Part shown: positions 7,268 to 13,830 of the stretch, one piece after another
Layout: each line of letters begins with the position of its first letter
How positions within the stretch are numbered: position 1 is the first letter of the stretch
Assembly (NCBI GenBank): GCA_947593275.1
Contig: CANQDN010000015.1
Span: forward strand, 1-15,021
Length of the DNA: 15,021 bases
Direction of reading: 5' to 3'
From: an uncultured Bacilli bacterium
GTDB taxonomy: Bacteria; Bacillota_I; Bacilli_A; RF39; UBA660
Position numbers and translations under genes: made by a program
The notes under the pieces: generated by a model
Database searches by the model: none
Told to the model about the DNA's origin: nothing
What the model saw: only the letters and a program-made list of their open reading frames with translations

Positions 7268-7810
7268 TTAATTTCTATCTTTAAAAAAATCTGCCCAGTA
7301 AGGATTTTCTCTATCAAACACTTCTTTTTCTTCTTTAGTTAACTCTTTTGGATAATCTCTAAATAAATTATAAATTTTTTTCTTATCAAATGTAAATAAG
7401 TGTTCACCTACTTTATCTTTGCTCTTAATCCACCATATTGTATCATTTTTATTCATTTTATAAAAGTGATACTTATTTTCATTATTATACTCTTCGCTTA
7501 GCATACTTTTCTTTGTTATTGGCCAAGTATAAGGATCGTCAAATAATCTTTCATCTTTAGGTATTTCTTCTAAACTAATTTGCAATTTTTTACAAACTTC
7601 AAGAGTAGTATCATAAATACTTTGTTTAATATTTAAACCAACTTCAATTGTATCAAATTGTTTATCAATAATATCTCCAATACAAAAACTATAATCTTCT
7701 GGAAATTCAATTATTTTTTTTACCAAATCCAATACTGGAACACTCCAAAAAAGATCTTCTTGGCAAACTTCATTAACTATTTTATTTATTTTTTCTTCAC
7801 TTATATTCAT
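7268..7810 (-). CDS. uncharacterised protein, partner of the tail-anchored metallopeptidase
   Basis: A 180-aa soluble protein with no signal peptide or membrane segment. I do not recognise a named family with certainty. The N-terminal part (1-75) is probably helical. The C-terminal part (about 112-180) is rich in aromatic and charged residues: YHFYKMNKND, TIWWIKSKDKVGEHLFTFDKK, then NLFRDYP, and ends with NPYWADFFKDRN, which looks like a compact conserved domain of unknown function. The gene is acidic overall and follows the metallopeptidase stop by 2 nt. Its Shine-Dalgarno GGAGGAG lies in the last codons of that gene, so the two are one operon and probably translationally coupled. A regulator, substrate or immunity partner of the peptidase is possible but is inference. 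No clear terminator follows. Confidence 0.8.
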   Translation of the reverse strand: MNISEEKINKIVNEVCQEDLFWSVPVLDLVKKIIEFPEDYSFCIGDIIDKQFDTIEVGLNIKQSIYDTTLEVCKKLQISLEEIPKDERLFDDPYTWPITKKSMLSEEYNNENKYHFYKMNKNDTIWWIKSKDKVGEHLFTFDKKKIYNLFRDYPKELTKEEKEVFDRENPYWADFFKDRN

Positions 7811-7812
7811 AA

Positions 7813-9093
7813 CTAAATCACTCCTCCATTTTTAATCATTAATACCGCTATAAGTATCGCAAATAAAACAATTATAATTATTAAAAAACTACTTTTAATA
7901 AATGCTAATTTATTGCTATCTTTATTTATTAATCTTCTTATCATCTGTAATTGTTTTTCTTGTAACATATTATTTTTTTGGTTATTTTCCGCACTTGATA
8001 TCATAATATTTTGACTCAAATTTAATAATGAATTATTATCAAGCCCAATAAATGAAAAATCAGGTATTTTATCCCTAGGAAGTGGATGTTCCATAATCAT
8101 TTTTAAATTTTTAAGACCTAATTCCTTATCTATCAATATTTGATTATATAATCCATCCGCAATAACACAAGATTCCATCTCTAACATTTCTTTTAATAAA
8201 TCATCGGTTATTACACTTTTAATATCTTGAATAGTCGCATTAACCGTATTTTTCATTCCAAATTTTTCATTTAACCTATGTTGTATTTGAAATAATACTC
8301 TACTCGCGGTTAATTTAGTATATTGCAGCTTTTTTCGTCGCAAGGCCTTAACTTGCTGTTTATCAATTCCCATATTATCTAAATAATCATGAAACAAATA
8401 ATCAATCGTATACGTAGGAATTTCATGAAAACCATAATATATTTGACTTGGTATTTTTGGCATAGAATAAAAATCAATTCCATGCATTATTTCATGATTA
8501 AATGCTTGAAGTTCCATCAAATTTCCAAGTTTTTGACAAGTTATATATGGTTTATTAAAAACTGTATCATATATAGTCATACCATAATCAAGTTCATTAC
8601 CAACTAAAACAGTTTTAGTAAACCCATAATGTGATTCATCATTTAAAATTGCCATAGCTTTATCTTCAATATATTTATCGCCCAATTCTTTATAAAAAAG
8701 TTTAGATAATTTAATAACATATTCATTACTAAAATTAAAAGGCAACAATTCTGTTTCATCTTCATCATATTGCACCTGTATTTGTGATAAATTATTTGCC
8801 AATTGAAGTAAAAAACTTACATAATCATTATCAATATACGAAGAATAATTTATTTTTAAATCATCCCACATTCCCCTAAATTTTTGGGTACTCTTTTCCA
8901 AAATTGCTCCATTAGATATTTTTTCTAATAAATTAAATAATTTTATATTTTTAAGTTTATCATTATAAGATTCTAAAATTATAAAAGAAATTAATGTACT
9001 TTTTAACTTTTCTTCTTCTAAAGCATCTACTTTAGTCTTTAACTTTTCAACAATATACTTTTTCTTTTTTCGTATTTCATCTCTACTTAACAT
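7813..9093 (-). CDS. predicted tail-anchored zinc metallopeptidase (HExxH, gluzincin-like)
   Basis: A 426-aa protein. HEIMH (H200, E201, H204) is a zinc peptidase motif. HEIPTY places a candidate third ligand E224 twenty residues after the second His, the same spacing as in thermolysin, so the gluzincin layout is complete. The surroundings (FNHEIMHGIDFYS, then FHEIPTYTIDYLFHDYL) recall M3 oligopeptidases, but the protein is much shorter. The first 150 residues look mostly helical. There is no N-terminal signal. The only membrane segment is at about 400-420, followed by a 6-residue tail, so the catalytic domain should stay in the cytoplasm, anchored by its C-terminus. A basic segment precedes it (about 380-400). 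GAGG 8 nt before the ATG supports the start. Family assignment and substrate are unknown. Confidence 0.75.
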   Translation of the reverse strand: MLSRDEIRKKKKYIVEKLKTKVDALEEEKLKSTLISFIILESYNDKLKNIKLFNLLEKISNGAILEKSTQKFRGMWDDLKINYSSYIDNDYVSFLLQLANNLSQIQVQYDEDETELLPFNFSNEYVIKLSKLFYKELGDKYIEDKAMAILNDESHYGFTKTVLVGNELDYGMTIYDTVFNKPYITCQKLGNLMELQAFNHEIMHGIDFYSMPKIPSQIYYGFHEIPTYTIDYLFHDYLDNMGIDKQQVKALRRKKLQYTKLTASRVLFQIQHRLNEKFGMKNTVNATIQDIKSVITDDLLKEMLEMESCVIADGLYNQILIDKELGLKNLKMIMEHPLPRDKIPDFSFIGLDNNSLLNLSQNIMISSAENNQKNNMLQEKQLQMIRRLINKDSNKLAFIKSSFLIIIIVLFAILIAVLMIKNGGVI

Positions 9094-9135
9094 AATTACC
9101 TCAATTTAAAATAATCATAATTAACAACTATAAAA

Positions 9136-9164
9136 ATTATACCATATACCTCCCAAAATGTAAA
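9136..9164 (-). promoter_or_regulatory. strong promoter of the metallopeptidase operon
   Basis: On the minus strand, TTTACA (9164-9159, 5 of 6 bases of the consensus), a 17-nt spacer, then a perfect TATAAT (9141-9136) preceded by TGG, an extended -10. The predicted leader is about 36 nt. It is the best promoter in the window. Confidence 0.75.
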
Positions 9165-9358
9165 TTAATTTAAAAAACATGTTTTCCTATTTTTCTATTT
9201 TAAATAATTATCTAAGTATTCTTTACATAATCAAGTTTCTTATTATAAAAGATATAATTTTCTTTTAATATATTTTATATTTACAAAATCAAGTCCGAAA
9301 AAGTTCGAATAGATTTATCAATAGTGTCCTAAAGGAAAAAGTATAACAACTTTTAGGC
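9165..9358. other. non-coding stretch between the coiled-coil gene terminator and the metallopeptidase promoter
   Basis: No open reading frame with a ribosome site is seen on either strand. It contains a 15-nt direct repeat with one mismatch, TTTACATAATCAAGT (9222-9236) and TTTACAAAATCAAGT (9280-9294), a small CGAA/TTCG hairpin near 9296-9308, and a CCTAAA/TTTAGG inverted repeat (about 9329-9357). Nothing here identifies an RNA gene or an insertion sequence. Confidence 0.4.
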
Positions 9359-9393
9359 AAAAAAATAGTTAGTAATAAATCATTAACTAACTA
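9359..9393 (-). terminator. Rho-independent terminator of the coiled-coil gene
   Basis: On the minus strand, a perfect 8-bp stem TAGTTAGT/ACTAACTA (arms at 9386-9393 and 9366-9373) with a 12-nt loop is followed at once by seven Ts (9365-9359). It lies 10 nt after the stop codon. Confidence 0.85.
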
Positions 9394-9403
9394 CACTATA
9401 ACA

Positions 9404-10216
9404 TTACTTTTTCTTTTTGTCTAATACTCTTTTCAATATCAATTGACGATTTTCTTTATCGACATCTAACTTTTGTTTCATTTGTTTCTCTTGTTGTTGA
9501 GCGACTAATCTATAATTTTCTTCTATTTGCTCGACTCTAGATGAAATAAAATCTATTTTTAATCTTTCTATCTCATCTGATGAAAGATTTTTTAAACTGT
9601 ATTCTATTTTATATGAAATCAATTTATCAATAAAATCTTTCACATAAGAAAATCCACCAAATTTAACACGTTGCTCTAAAGTATGAGTACCAGTATTTGC
9701 ATAATAAAATGGTATTTCTCTTTCAAGCGTATCGTCTGACAAAATAATTGCTTTTCCATTTCTTACAATTGAATTAAGATTTTCACCTTTATAATCAGAG
9801 TACCAATTACGTCTACTATCTTCTGCAATAACTATTCTTGGATGTTTTGTAACTTTAGTTTTTTGCTTATCAAATGCAAGCACTTCTACTTCTGTTGTAT
9901 GATATTCTGCTTCTTGATAAATGTAATTTGTACCTTCAAAGGTTCTCATTAAACTAGCAATAGCACTTCCTATCTCTTTTGCATCAAAATATGAATGAAA
10001 TTCTATTAATCTACAATATATATCAATTCTTCTATTGTGTTCTCTTAACTCTTGATATTTTGATTTACTTAATTCAGCATACTTTAAAACAACTTGTTTT
10101 TTTGTTTCTTCAATTTGCTCTAATTCAGCGTGTTTTTCATCTTCTACACTTTGGATTTCAACTAAACATTGTTTTTTTACTTTTCTTAATTTTTGTAATT
10201 CGTCATTAAAACTCAT
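9404..10216 (-). CDS. uncharacterised coiled-coil protein
   Basis: A 270-aa soluble protein that I do not recognise. Residues 1-62 are a strongly charged heptad-like helix, and 222-270 are a second coiled coil ending in KKKK. Between them a mixed alpha/beta domain (about 65-215) contains the strand-rich part TTEVEVLAFDKQ, then HPRIVIAEDSRRNWYSDYKG, and GKAIILSDD. There is no signal peptide or membrane helix. The chosen ATG at 10216 has GGGAGG about 6 nt upstream; a longer TTG start would lie upstream of that site. The gene has its own promoter and a strong terminator, so it is monocistronic, and it lies between tRNA-Leu and the metallopeptidase operon, like an accessory cargo gene. A structural or DNA-associated role is only a guess. 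Confidence 0.75.
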   Translation of the reverse strand: MSFNDELQKLRKVKKQCLVEIQSVEDEKHAELEQIEETKKQVVLKYAELSKSKYQELREHNRRIDIYCRLIEFHSYFDAKEIGSAIASLMRTFEGTNYIYQEAEYHTTEVEVLAFDKQKTKVTKHPRIVIAEDSRRNWYSDYKGENLNSIVRNGKAIILSDDTLEREIPFYYANTGTHTLEQRVKFGGFSYVKDFIDKLISYKIEYSLKNLSSDEIERLKIDFISSRVEQIEENYRLVAQQQEKQMKQKLDVDKENRQLILKRVLDKKKK

Positions 10217-10238
10217 AAAAAACCTCCCTTGCAATAAT

Positions 10239-10247
10239 ATTTTACCA
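10239..10247 (-). promoter_or_regulatory. extended -10 promoter of the coiled-coil gene
   Basis: On the minus strand, TGG directly precedes TAAAAT (10244-10239), about 22 nt upstream of the ATG. The -35 at 17-nt spacing (TTAAAC) is weak. Confidence 0.45.
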
Positions 10248-10371
10248 TATTTTTTAATAAAGTTTAATAACTTCTAATGCATTATTAAAAATTGGCTTCA
10301 TATCAAGTGTGTTTTCTAAATTGACAAAAACATTAATTCAATCCATAAAAATTCTAACAAATCCTAACATT

Positions 10372-10400
10372 TTAAAACTCGCACTATAAAAGTCCGAGTT
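10372..10400 (-). terminator. probable terminator of tRNA-Leu
   Basis: On the minus strand, AACTCG (10400-10395) pairs with CGAGTT (10381-10376), and after a G-G mismatch two more inner pairs are possible. A short run of four Ts follows, then AAAAT. Position just after the tRNA supports it, but the T tract is short. Confidence 0.45.
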
Positions 10401-10411
10401 AAGTATCAATC

Positions 10412-10498
10412 TGGTGCTCATGGTGGGACTTGAACCCACACAAGGTTACCCTCGCCAGATTTTGAGTCTGGTGCGTCTACCAATTCCGCCACACAAGC
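10412..10498 (-). tRNA. tRNA-Leu (anticodon CAA)
   Basis: An 87-nt class II tRNA. The acceptor strands GCTTGTG/CATGAGC pair over all seven positions (two G-U). The anticodon stem CCAGA/TCTGG encloses CTCAAAA with CAA at 10464-10462 on the minus strand. A long variable arm precedes the T stem GTGGG/CCCAC around TTCAAGT, and CCA is encoded. It reads the UUG Leu codon. Confidence 0.96.
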
Positions 10499-10508
10499 AA
10501 GTAACCTA

Positions 10509-10517
10509 ATTATAGCA
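10509..10517 (-). promoter_or_regulatory. extended -10 promoter of tRNA-Leu
   Basis: On the minus strand, TGC directly precedes a perfect TATAAT (10514-10509), 10 nt upstream of the tRNA 5' end. The -35 region is a T-rich run without a good consensus. Confidence 0.5.
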
Positions 10518-10545
10518 TAAAAACCCTAAAAAAAATAGTCCTGAT

Positions 10546-11163
10546 TTAATCTTCCAATTCTATTCCCTTATCTCGAATAATTTCCATCATATTTAAAACT
10601 GATAAAGTTGACCCAATCAAATCATCTACATTTATTCTAACTCCCTCAAAATGACTAGTTCTAAGATCACATTTATTAAACAAAGTTGCAATAAAATTAT
10701 CATCTCTAAAATAACACTTAAAAAACTCTAAATTTAAAAACTTATTATGTCGATAAATATTTTCTTTAAAATTAACTCCATCTATTTTCCCATCATTAAT
10801 ATTACTATTCTCAATCTTTGAATACTGCACAACCCCTTCTTCTATATCCAAATCATCTATTTTAACATCAAAAAAACTTACATTAGTAAATTTACAATTA
10901 CTAAATAATACTTTATTAAAATTAGAATCTGTAATATTTACATTTAAAAACTCACAATTAATAAACTTAACTTTAGTAAAAAAAACATTATCAAAAATAC
11001 CCCCTTTAAAACTCATATTTTTAAAACATACTTCTCTTAAAGTTTGATATCTTAACTCTATTTTTTCAATTGTCTCTTTTAAAAACTCCACCCCTGTAAT
11101 ATTCATTTCCAAATAATCTTTTAAAAGTCCTGTTTCTAATTTTCTACTATAATCCCACTTCAT
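10546..11163 (-). CDS. pentapeptide-repeat protein
   Basis: A 205-aa protein. Residues about 46-185 are pentapeptide repeats with a hydrophobic centre (Phe, Leu, Ile) at every fifth position, for example FINCEFLNVNITDSNFNKV, the pattern of a four-sided right-handed beta-helix. The C-terminus DDLIGSTLSVLNMMEIIRDKGIEL resembles the helical end of Qnr-like proteins (usually a dimer contact). Qnr/MfpA proteins mimic DNA and protect gyrase, but most pentapeptide proteins have no known role, and no loop diagnostic of Qnr is seen. The chosen ATG at 11163 has GAGGA 6 nt upstream; longer starts lie inside scpB. It overlaps the end of scpB by 17 nt, so it is the last gene of that operon. A T8 run follows the gene but no stable hairpin precedes it. 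Confidence 0.85.
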   Translation of the reverse strand: MKWDYSRKLETGLLKDYLEMNITGVEFLKETIEKIELRYQTLREVCFKNMSFKGGIFDNVFFTKVKFINCEFLNVNITDSNFNKVLFSNCKFTNVSFFDVKIDDLDIEEGVVQYSKIENSNINDGKIDGVNFKENIYRHNKFLNLEFFKCYFRDDNFIATLFNKCDLRTSHFEGVRINVDDLIGSTLSVLNMMEIIRDKGIELED

Positions 11164-11722
11164 TTTGTTCCTCTTTATAATTAGAAGTAAATAAATCTGG
11201 ACAATCATCCTTTTCTTCATCTATTTCTAACTCTGGCAAATCATTTAAACTAGCAAGTCCAAAAGAATCTAAAAACTCTTTTGTTGTCCGATACATATTT
11301 GGTCTACCCGGTAATTTAGACTTACCTGCTTCTTTTACAAGTCCTCTAGCCACCAATCTTCTTAACACATAAGTACTTTGAACTCCTCGCATCTCATCTA
11401 TTTCTACTCTTGTTATTGGCTGATTATATGCGATAATTGCTAATACTTCTAAACTCGAAGGACTAAGCTCATTTACTTCTGGATCCATAACCAACTTTTG
11501 ATAATACTCTTTATGCTCTTCTTTGGTCGTTAATTTAAAAGCATCCCCTAAATAACTAATTCTAAGACCCCGCTCTTTACTTTCTAAAGCCCCTTTTAAT
11601 TTAAGCAGTAAATCTTTCGCTTCCTCTTCTGTTATAGCCATTACATCACATAAACTTTTTAAGGTTATTCCTTCATCTCCTACCACAAAAAGAATTCCTT
11701 CTAATATTCCTAACTTATCCAA
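11147..11722 (-). CDS. scpB: segregation and condensation protein B (ScpB)
   Basis: A 191-aa protein with the two winged-helix domains of ScpB, which with ScpA forms the regulatory part of the Smc-ScpAB condensin that organises and segregates the chromosome. Typical blocks are LEGILFVVGDEGITL at the N-terminus, SSLEVLAIIAYNQPITR in the middle, and GLVKEAGKSKLPGRPNMYRT near the C-terminus, followed by a short acidic tail. The start appears to be TTG at 11722: AGGAG lies 8 nt upstream, and the protein then begins MDKLGILEG, as expected. The TTG at 11740 would place the ribosome site inside the gene. It overlaps scpA by 8 nt and the pentapeptide gene by 17 nt, consistent with coupled translation. 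Confidence 0.95.
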   Translation of the reverse strand: MDKLGILEGILFVVGDEGITLKSLCDVMAITEEEAKDLLLKLKGALESKERGLRISYLGDAFKLTTKEEHKEYYQKLVMDPEVNELSPSSLEVLAIIAYNQPITRVEIDEMRGVQSTYVLRRLVARGLVKEAGKSKLPGRPNMYRTTKEFLDSFGLASLNDLPELEIDEEKDDCPDLFTSNYKEEQNEVGL

Positions 11723-12449
11723 GATTTTTACTCCTCTCAATTATAATTGGCTTAAAATTATCTTCCTGACTTATCTTTATTTCATCATCTTTACTCATCG
11801 TTAAAATAGATAAAAATGTAACAATCATAAACTCTTTATTATTCTCAGGAAATAACTCTAAAAATTCAATTTTATCTCTTACTTTTAATATTTTTCGTAA
11901 ATCTTTAATTCGCGCTTCTATACTATATTCTTTTCTTGTTACTTTAGTTGTAACGGGTTTAAAAGCTTTTTCTCTTTCTAAAACACTTTTCAAAGCTTCT
12001 ATTAAATTATCTACAGTAACATTCCCAATTCTTGATGTCTCTCTTTCAATTATTCCCTCTAAATTCATTGGACTTTTCGTATAAAAATTACTGCGCTTAT
12101 CTCTTTGTTCTTCTAGCATTTCAGATAATTGTTTATACTTTTCATATTCCACCAATTTTCTTTTCAAATCTTCTTCCGAAGTTATATTAAATAAATCTTC
12201 TCCACTTTCTTCCTCTTTATCATCATTCACTAACATTTTACTCTTTAAATGGATTAATTCTGATGCCATAACTAAATATGAACTAGCTATATCAATATTC
12301 CGATTTTTCTCTAAATTAATAAACTCTAAATATTCATCAATAATAATTTTAATATCAATCTCATAAATATCCATTTTCGCAGTTTTAACTAAATGTAAAA
12401 GAAGGTCTAAAGGGCCCTCAAAATCATTTATACTAAACTTATAATCCAA
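11715..12449 (-). CDS. scpA: segregation and condensation protein A (ScpA), kleisin
   Basis: A 244-aa kleisin that bridges Smc heads and binds ScpB. The N-terminal signature is FEGPLDLLLHLVKTAKMDIYEI (residues 10-31), and the ASELIHLKSKMLV helix follows. A charged, variable middle part leads to a C-terminal winged-helix segment (ARIKDLRKILK and FLSILTMSKDDEI) that contacts the Smc head. I prefer the TTG at 12449: AGGA lies about 9 nt upstream and the product begins MDYKFSINDFEG, as in other ScpA proteins. The GTG at 12458 sits almost inside the ribosome site. It follows the bitopic membrane protein gene by 20 nt in the same direction. Confidence 0.95.
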   Translation of the reverse strand: MDYKFSINDFEGPLDLLLHLVKTAKMDIYEIDIKIIIDEYLEFINLEKNRNIDIASSYLVMASELIHLKSKMLVNDDKEEESGEDLFNITSEEDLKRKLVEYEKYKQLSEMLEEQRDKRSNFYTKSPMNLEGIIERETSRIGNVTVDNLIEALKSVLEREKAFKPVTTKVTRKEYSIEARIKDLRKILKVRDKIEFLELFPENNKEFMIVTFLSILTMSKDDEIKISQEDNFKPIIIERSKNLG

Positions 12450-12469
12450 ATAAATCACTTCCTATCATG

Positions 12470-13417
12470 TTAATTACAAGTAAATCCCTGTGATTCCATT
12501 TCAAAATTAACAACCTTTGGTTCTGTATCAATTACAAATGTATCTGCATTAAAAATATAAGCTCTACTCGCATTATTTAAATCAACCTGCGTAGTTATAC
12601 TAAATGATGTAGGAGTATCTAAATAAGTTGAAGTAACTCCAGATCTAATATTATACTGATTAGCAAGATTCCGATATTCTGTTTGTTTATCAACATAGCC
12701 TGCATCCGTGCTTTCATACTTAACTTCACTTGTAAGCTCTTTTAAAAGATTATCTTTAAATTTATAAGTAACAACTTCATGACTTCTTGTACAAACTAAA
12801 GCCCCATTACCCTCTGTATCATTTTGTAAATTAATTGGATTATAATCTCTTTCTGTTTTCTTAACTAAAACAAAATTCATTAAAGCTTGTGCAACCTCAT
12901 TTGTTACATCTACACTATAATTTTCCGTTCCATTTGGAGCTATCTTATCTCCTTTTATTTTTACTCTCTCAAGTAAAGTATAATCTTTATTATATAACTC
13001 TAAATAATAATTTAAATCTGTCAAAACTATTTCTTCGGTTTTATTATTTGTAACTCTGTAACTAATCACATTATTTAAAGTACTAATAACAAAATTACTC
13101 ATCGTAATATCTTCTCTTTCAATCTTTAAATTAATATCTAAAGGATAAAACTTATCACTATAATCTTCTTCATCATCCGGTGGATTAATTGGTTTAGGAT
13201 TTAACCCACTAACACCCGGTAAAGTAACTCCCCCTTTATTTAAATAACTATTTACATAATCTGATATCTGAGGCAAAAATATTACTGTTAAAATAAATAT
13301 TGATAAAACAACAAATATTCCCAAAGAACTTTTCTTTCTATTTTCAAATTGTCCTATTGTAACAGGAGTTAACTCATTTGGTTCAATTTTAAAATTCCTT
13401 TTCTTTTGTTTTGCCAT
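12470..13417 (-). CDS. bitopic membrane protein of unknown function
   Basis: A 315-aa protein that I cannot name. It has a basic N-terminal cytoplasmic part of about 30 residues (MAKQKKRNFK at the start), one membrane helix (about 31-49), a Pro/Gly/Asp-rich linker (61-88), and an extracytoplasmic part. Residues about 90-188 look like a beta-sandwich (NLKIEREDI, VISYRVTNNKTEEIVL, APNGTENYSVDV). Residues 205-315 resemble small lipoprotein-type domains with a leading Cys and YKFKDN strand (as in YehR/DUF1307-like proteins), with C209 and C314 able to form a disulfide. AAGGGA 8 nt before the ATG supports the start. It sits between spoVAEb and scpA with its own likely promoter. A spore or envelope role would be inferred from position only. 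Confidence 0.8.
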   Translation of the reverse strand: MAKQKKRNFKIEPNELTPVTIGQFENRKKSSLGIFVVLSIFILTVIFLPQISDYVNSYLNKGGVTLPGVSGLNPKPINPPDDEEDYSDKFYPLDINLKIEREDITMSNFVISTLNNVISYRVTNNKTEEIVLTDLNYYLELYNKDYTLLERVKIKGDKIAPNGTENYSVDVTNEVAQALMNFVLVKKTERDYNPINLQNDTEGNGALVCTRSHEVVTYKFKDNLLKELTSEVKYESTDAGYVDKQTEYRNLANQYNIRSGVTSTYLDTPTSFSITTQVDLNNASRAYIFNADTFVIDTEPKVVNFEMESQGFTCN

Positions 13418-13443
13418 TTTAAAAATCCCTTCTTACTTCTTTA

Positions 13444-13452
13444 ATTATATCA
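13444..13452 (-). promoter_or_regulatory. extended -10 promoter for the bitopic protein / scpAB genes
   Basis: On the minus strand a perfect TATAAT (13449-13444) is preceded by TGA (extended -10), about 27 nt before the ATG. No convincing -35 is seen. It would separate vegetative expression of scpAB from the sporulation-controlled spoVA genes upstream. Confidence 0.45.
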
Positions 13453-13491
13453 AAAAAATTCCAAAAGAAAAAGAACTTATTAGTCCTTTGG
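13452..13491 (-). terminator. possible terminator after spoVAEb
   Basis: On the minus strand, CCAAAG (13491-13486) can pair with CTTTTGG (13467-13461) with one bulge, followed by AA and seven Ts. The stem includes the last spoVAEb codons, and its loop is long (18 nt), so strength is doubtful. Confidence 0.4.
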
Positions 13492-13830
13492 TTCAAAAAA
13501 TAATGTAAGAATCGCGGCAATTACAACTGCCCCCACTATCGCAGCGCCTCCTTTAGTTAAAAGTCCTGTAAAAATTCCTAATATTCCTTGCTCTTTATAT
13601 CCCATATAAGCCCCAGTATAAAGTAAATATCCAAAATTAGCAATAACCATTGATGCTCCCCCACCAGCCATTTTAATTAGTTTATCATATATTCCCAAAA
13701 ATCCTAATATAGCCCCCAAAACTGTAAAAAGTGATGTTACATGTCCTGGTGTTAACTTCGTATTATCTAAAATAATCTGTGCTACTGCACAAAATAATCC
13801 TGTGGTAATAAAAGCCCAAATAAATATCAT
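13480..13830 (-). CDS. spoVAE: stage V sporulation protein AE (SpoVAEb type)
   Basis: A 116-aa membrane protein of the SpoVA channel that moves Ca-dipicolinate into the forespore and out at germination, located in the spore inner membrane. It aligns over its whole length with Bacillus SpoVAEb: AVAQIILDNTKLTPGHV, then the LGAILGFLGIYDKLIKMAGGGA region, and GILGIFTGLLTKGGAAI. Four hydrophobic segments are visible. GGAGG 7 nt before the ATG supports the start, and the ATG overlaps the spoVAD stop (TAATG). The gene is complete. SpoVA operons are normally read by the forespore sigma factor SigG; its promoter would lie beyond the window. Confidence 0.95.
   Translation of the reverse strand: MIFIWAFITTGLFCAVAQIILDNTKLTPGHVTSLFTVLGAILGFLGIYDKLIKMAGGGASMVIANFGYLLYTGAYMGYKEQGILGIFTGLLTKGGAAIVGAVVIAAILTLFFEPKD

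Noticed and set aside
8389..8607. Plus-strand 72-aa open frame
   Set aside because: Lies entirely within the metallopeptidase gene on the other strand, without a ribosome site.
9979..10209. Plus-strand 76-aa open frame
   Set aside because: Antisense to the coiled-coil gene; its hydrophobic product mirrors the coil's codons.
10321..10349. Plus-strand promoter (TTGACA, then CATAAA)
   Set aside because: Good -35 but poor -10, and no gene or RNA follows; it would run antisense into tRNA-Leu.
10235..10411. Integration site of a mobile element at the 3' end of tRNA-Leu
   Set aside because: I found no repeat of the tRNA 3' end elsewhere in the window and no integrase gene.
10528..10548. Terminator of the pentapeptide gene
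   Set aside because: A run of eight Ts follows the gene, but no stable hairpin precedes it.
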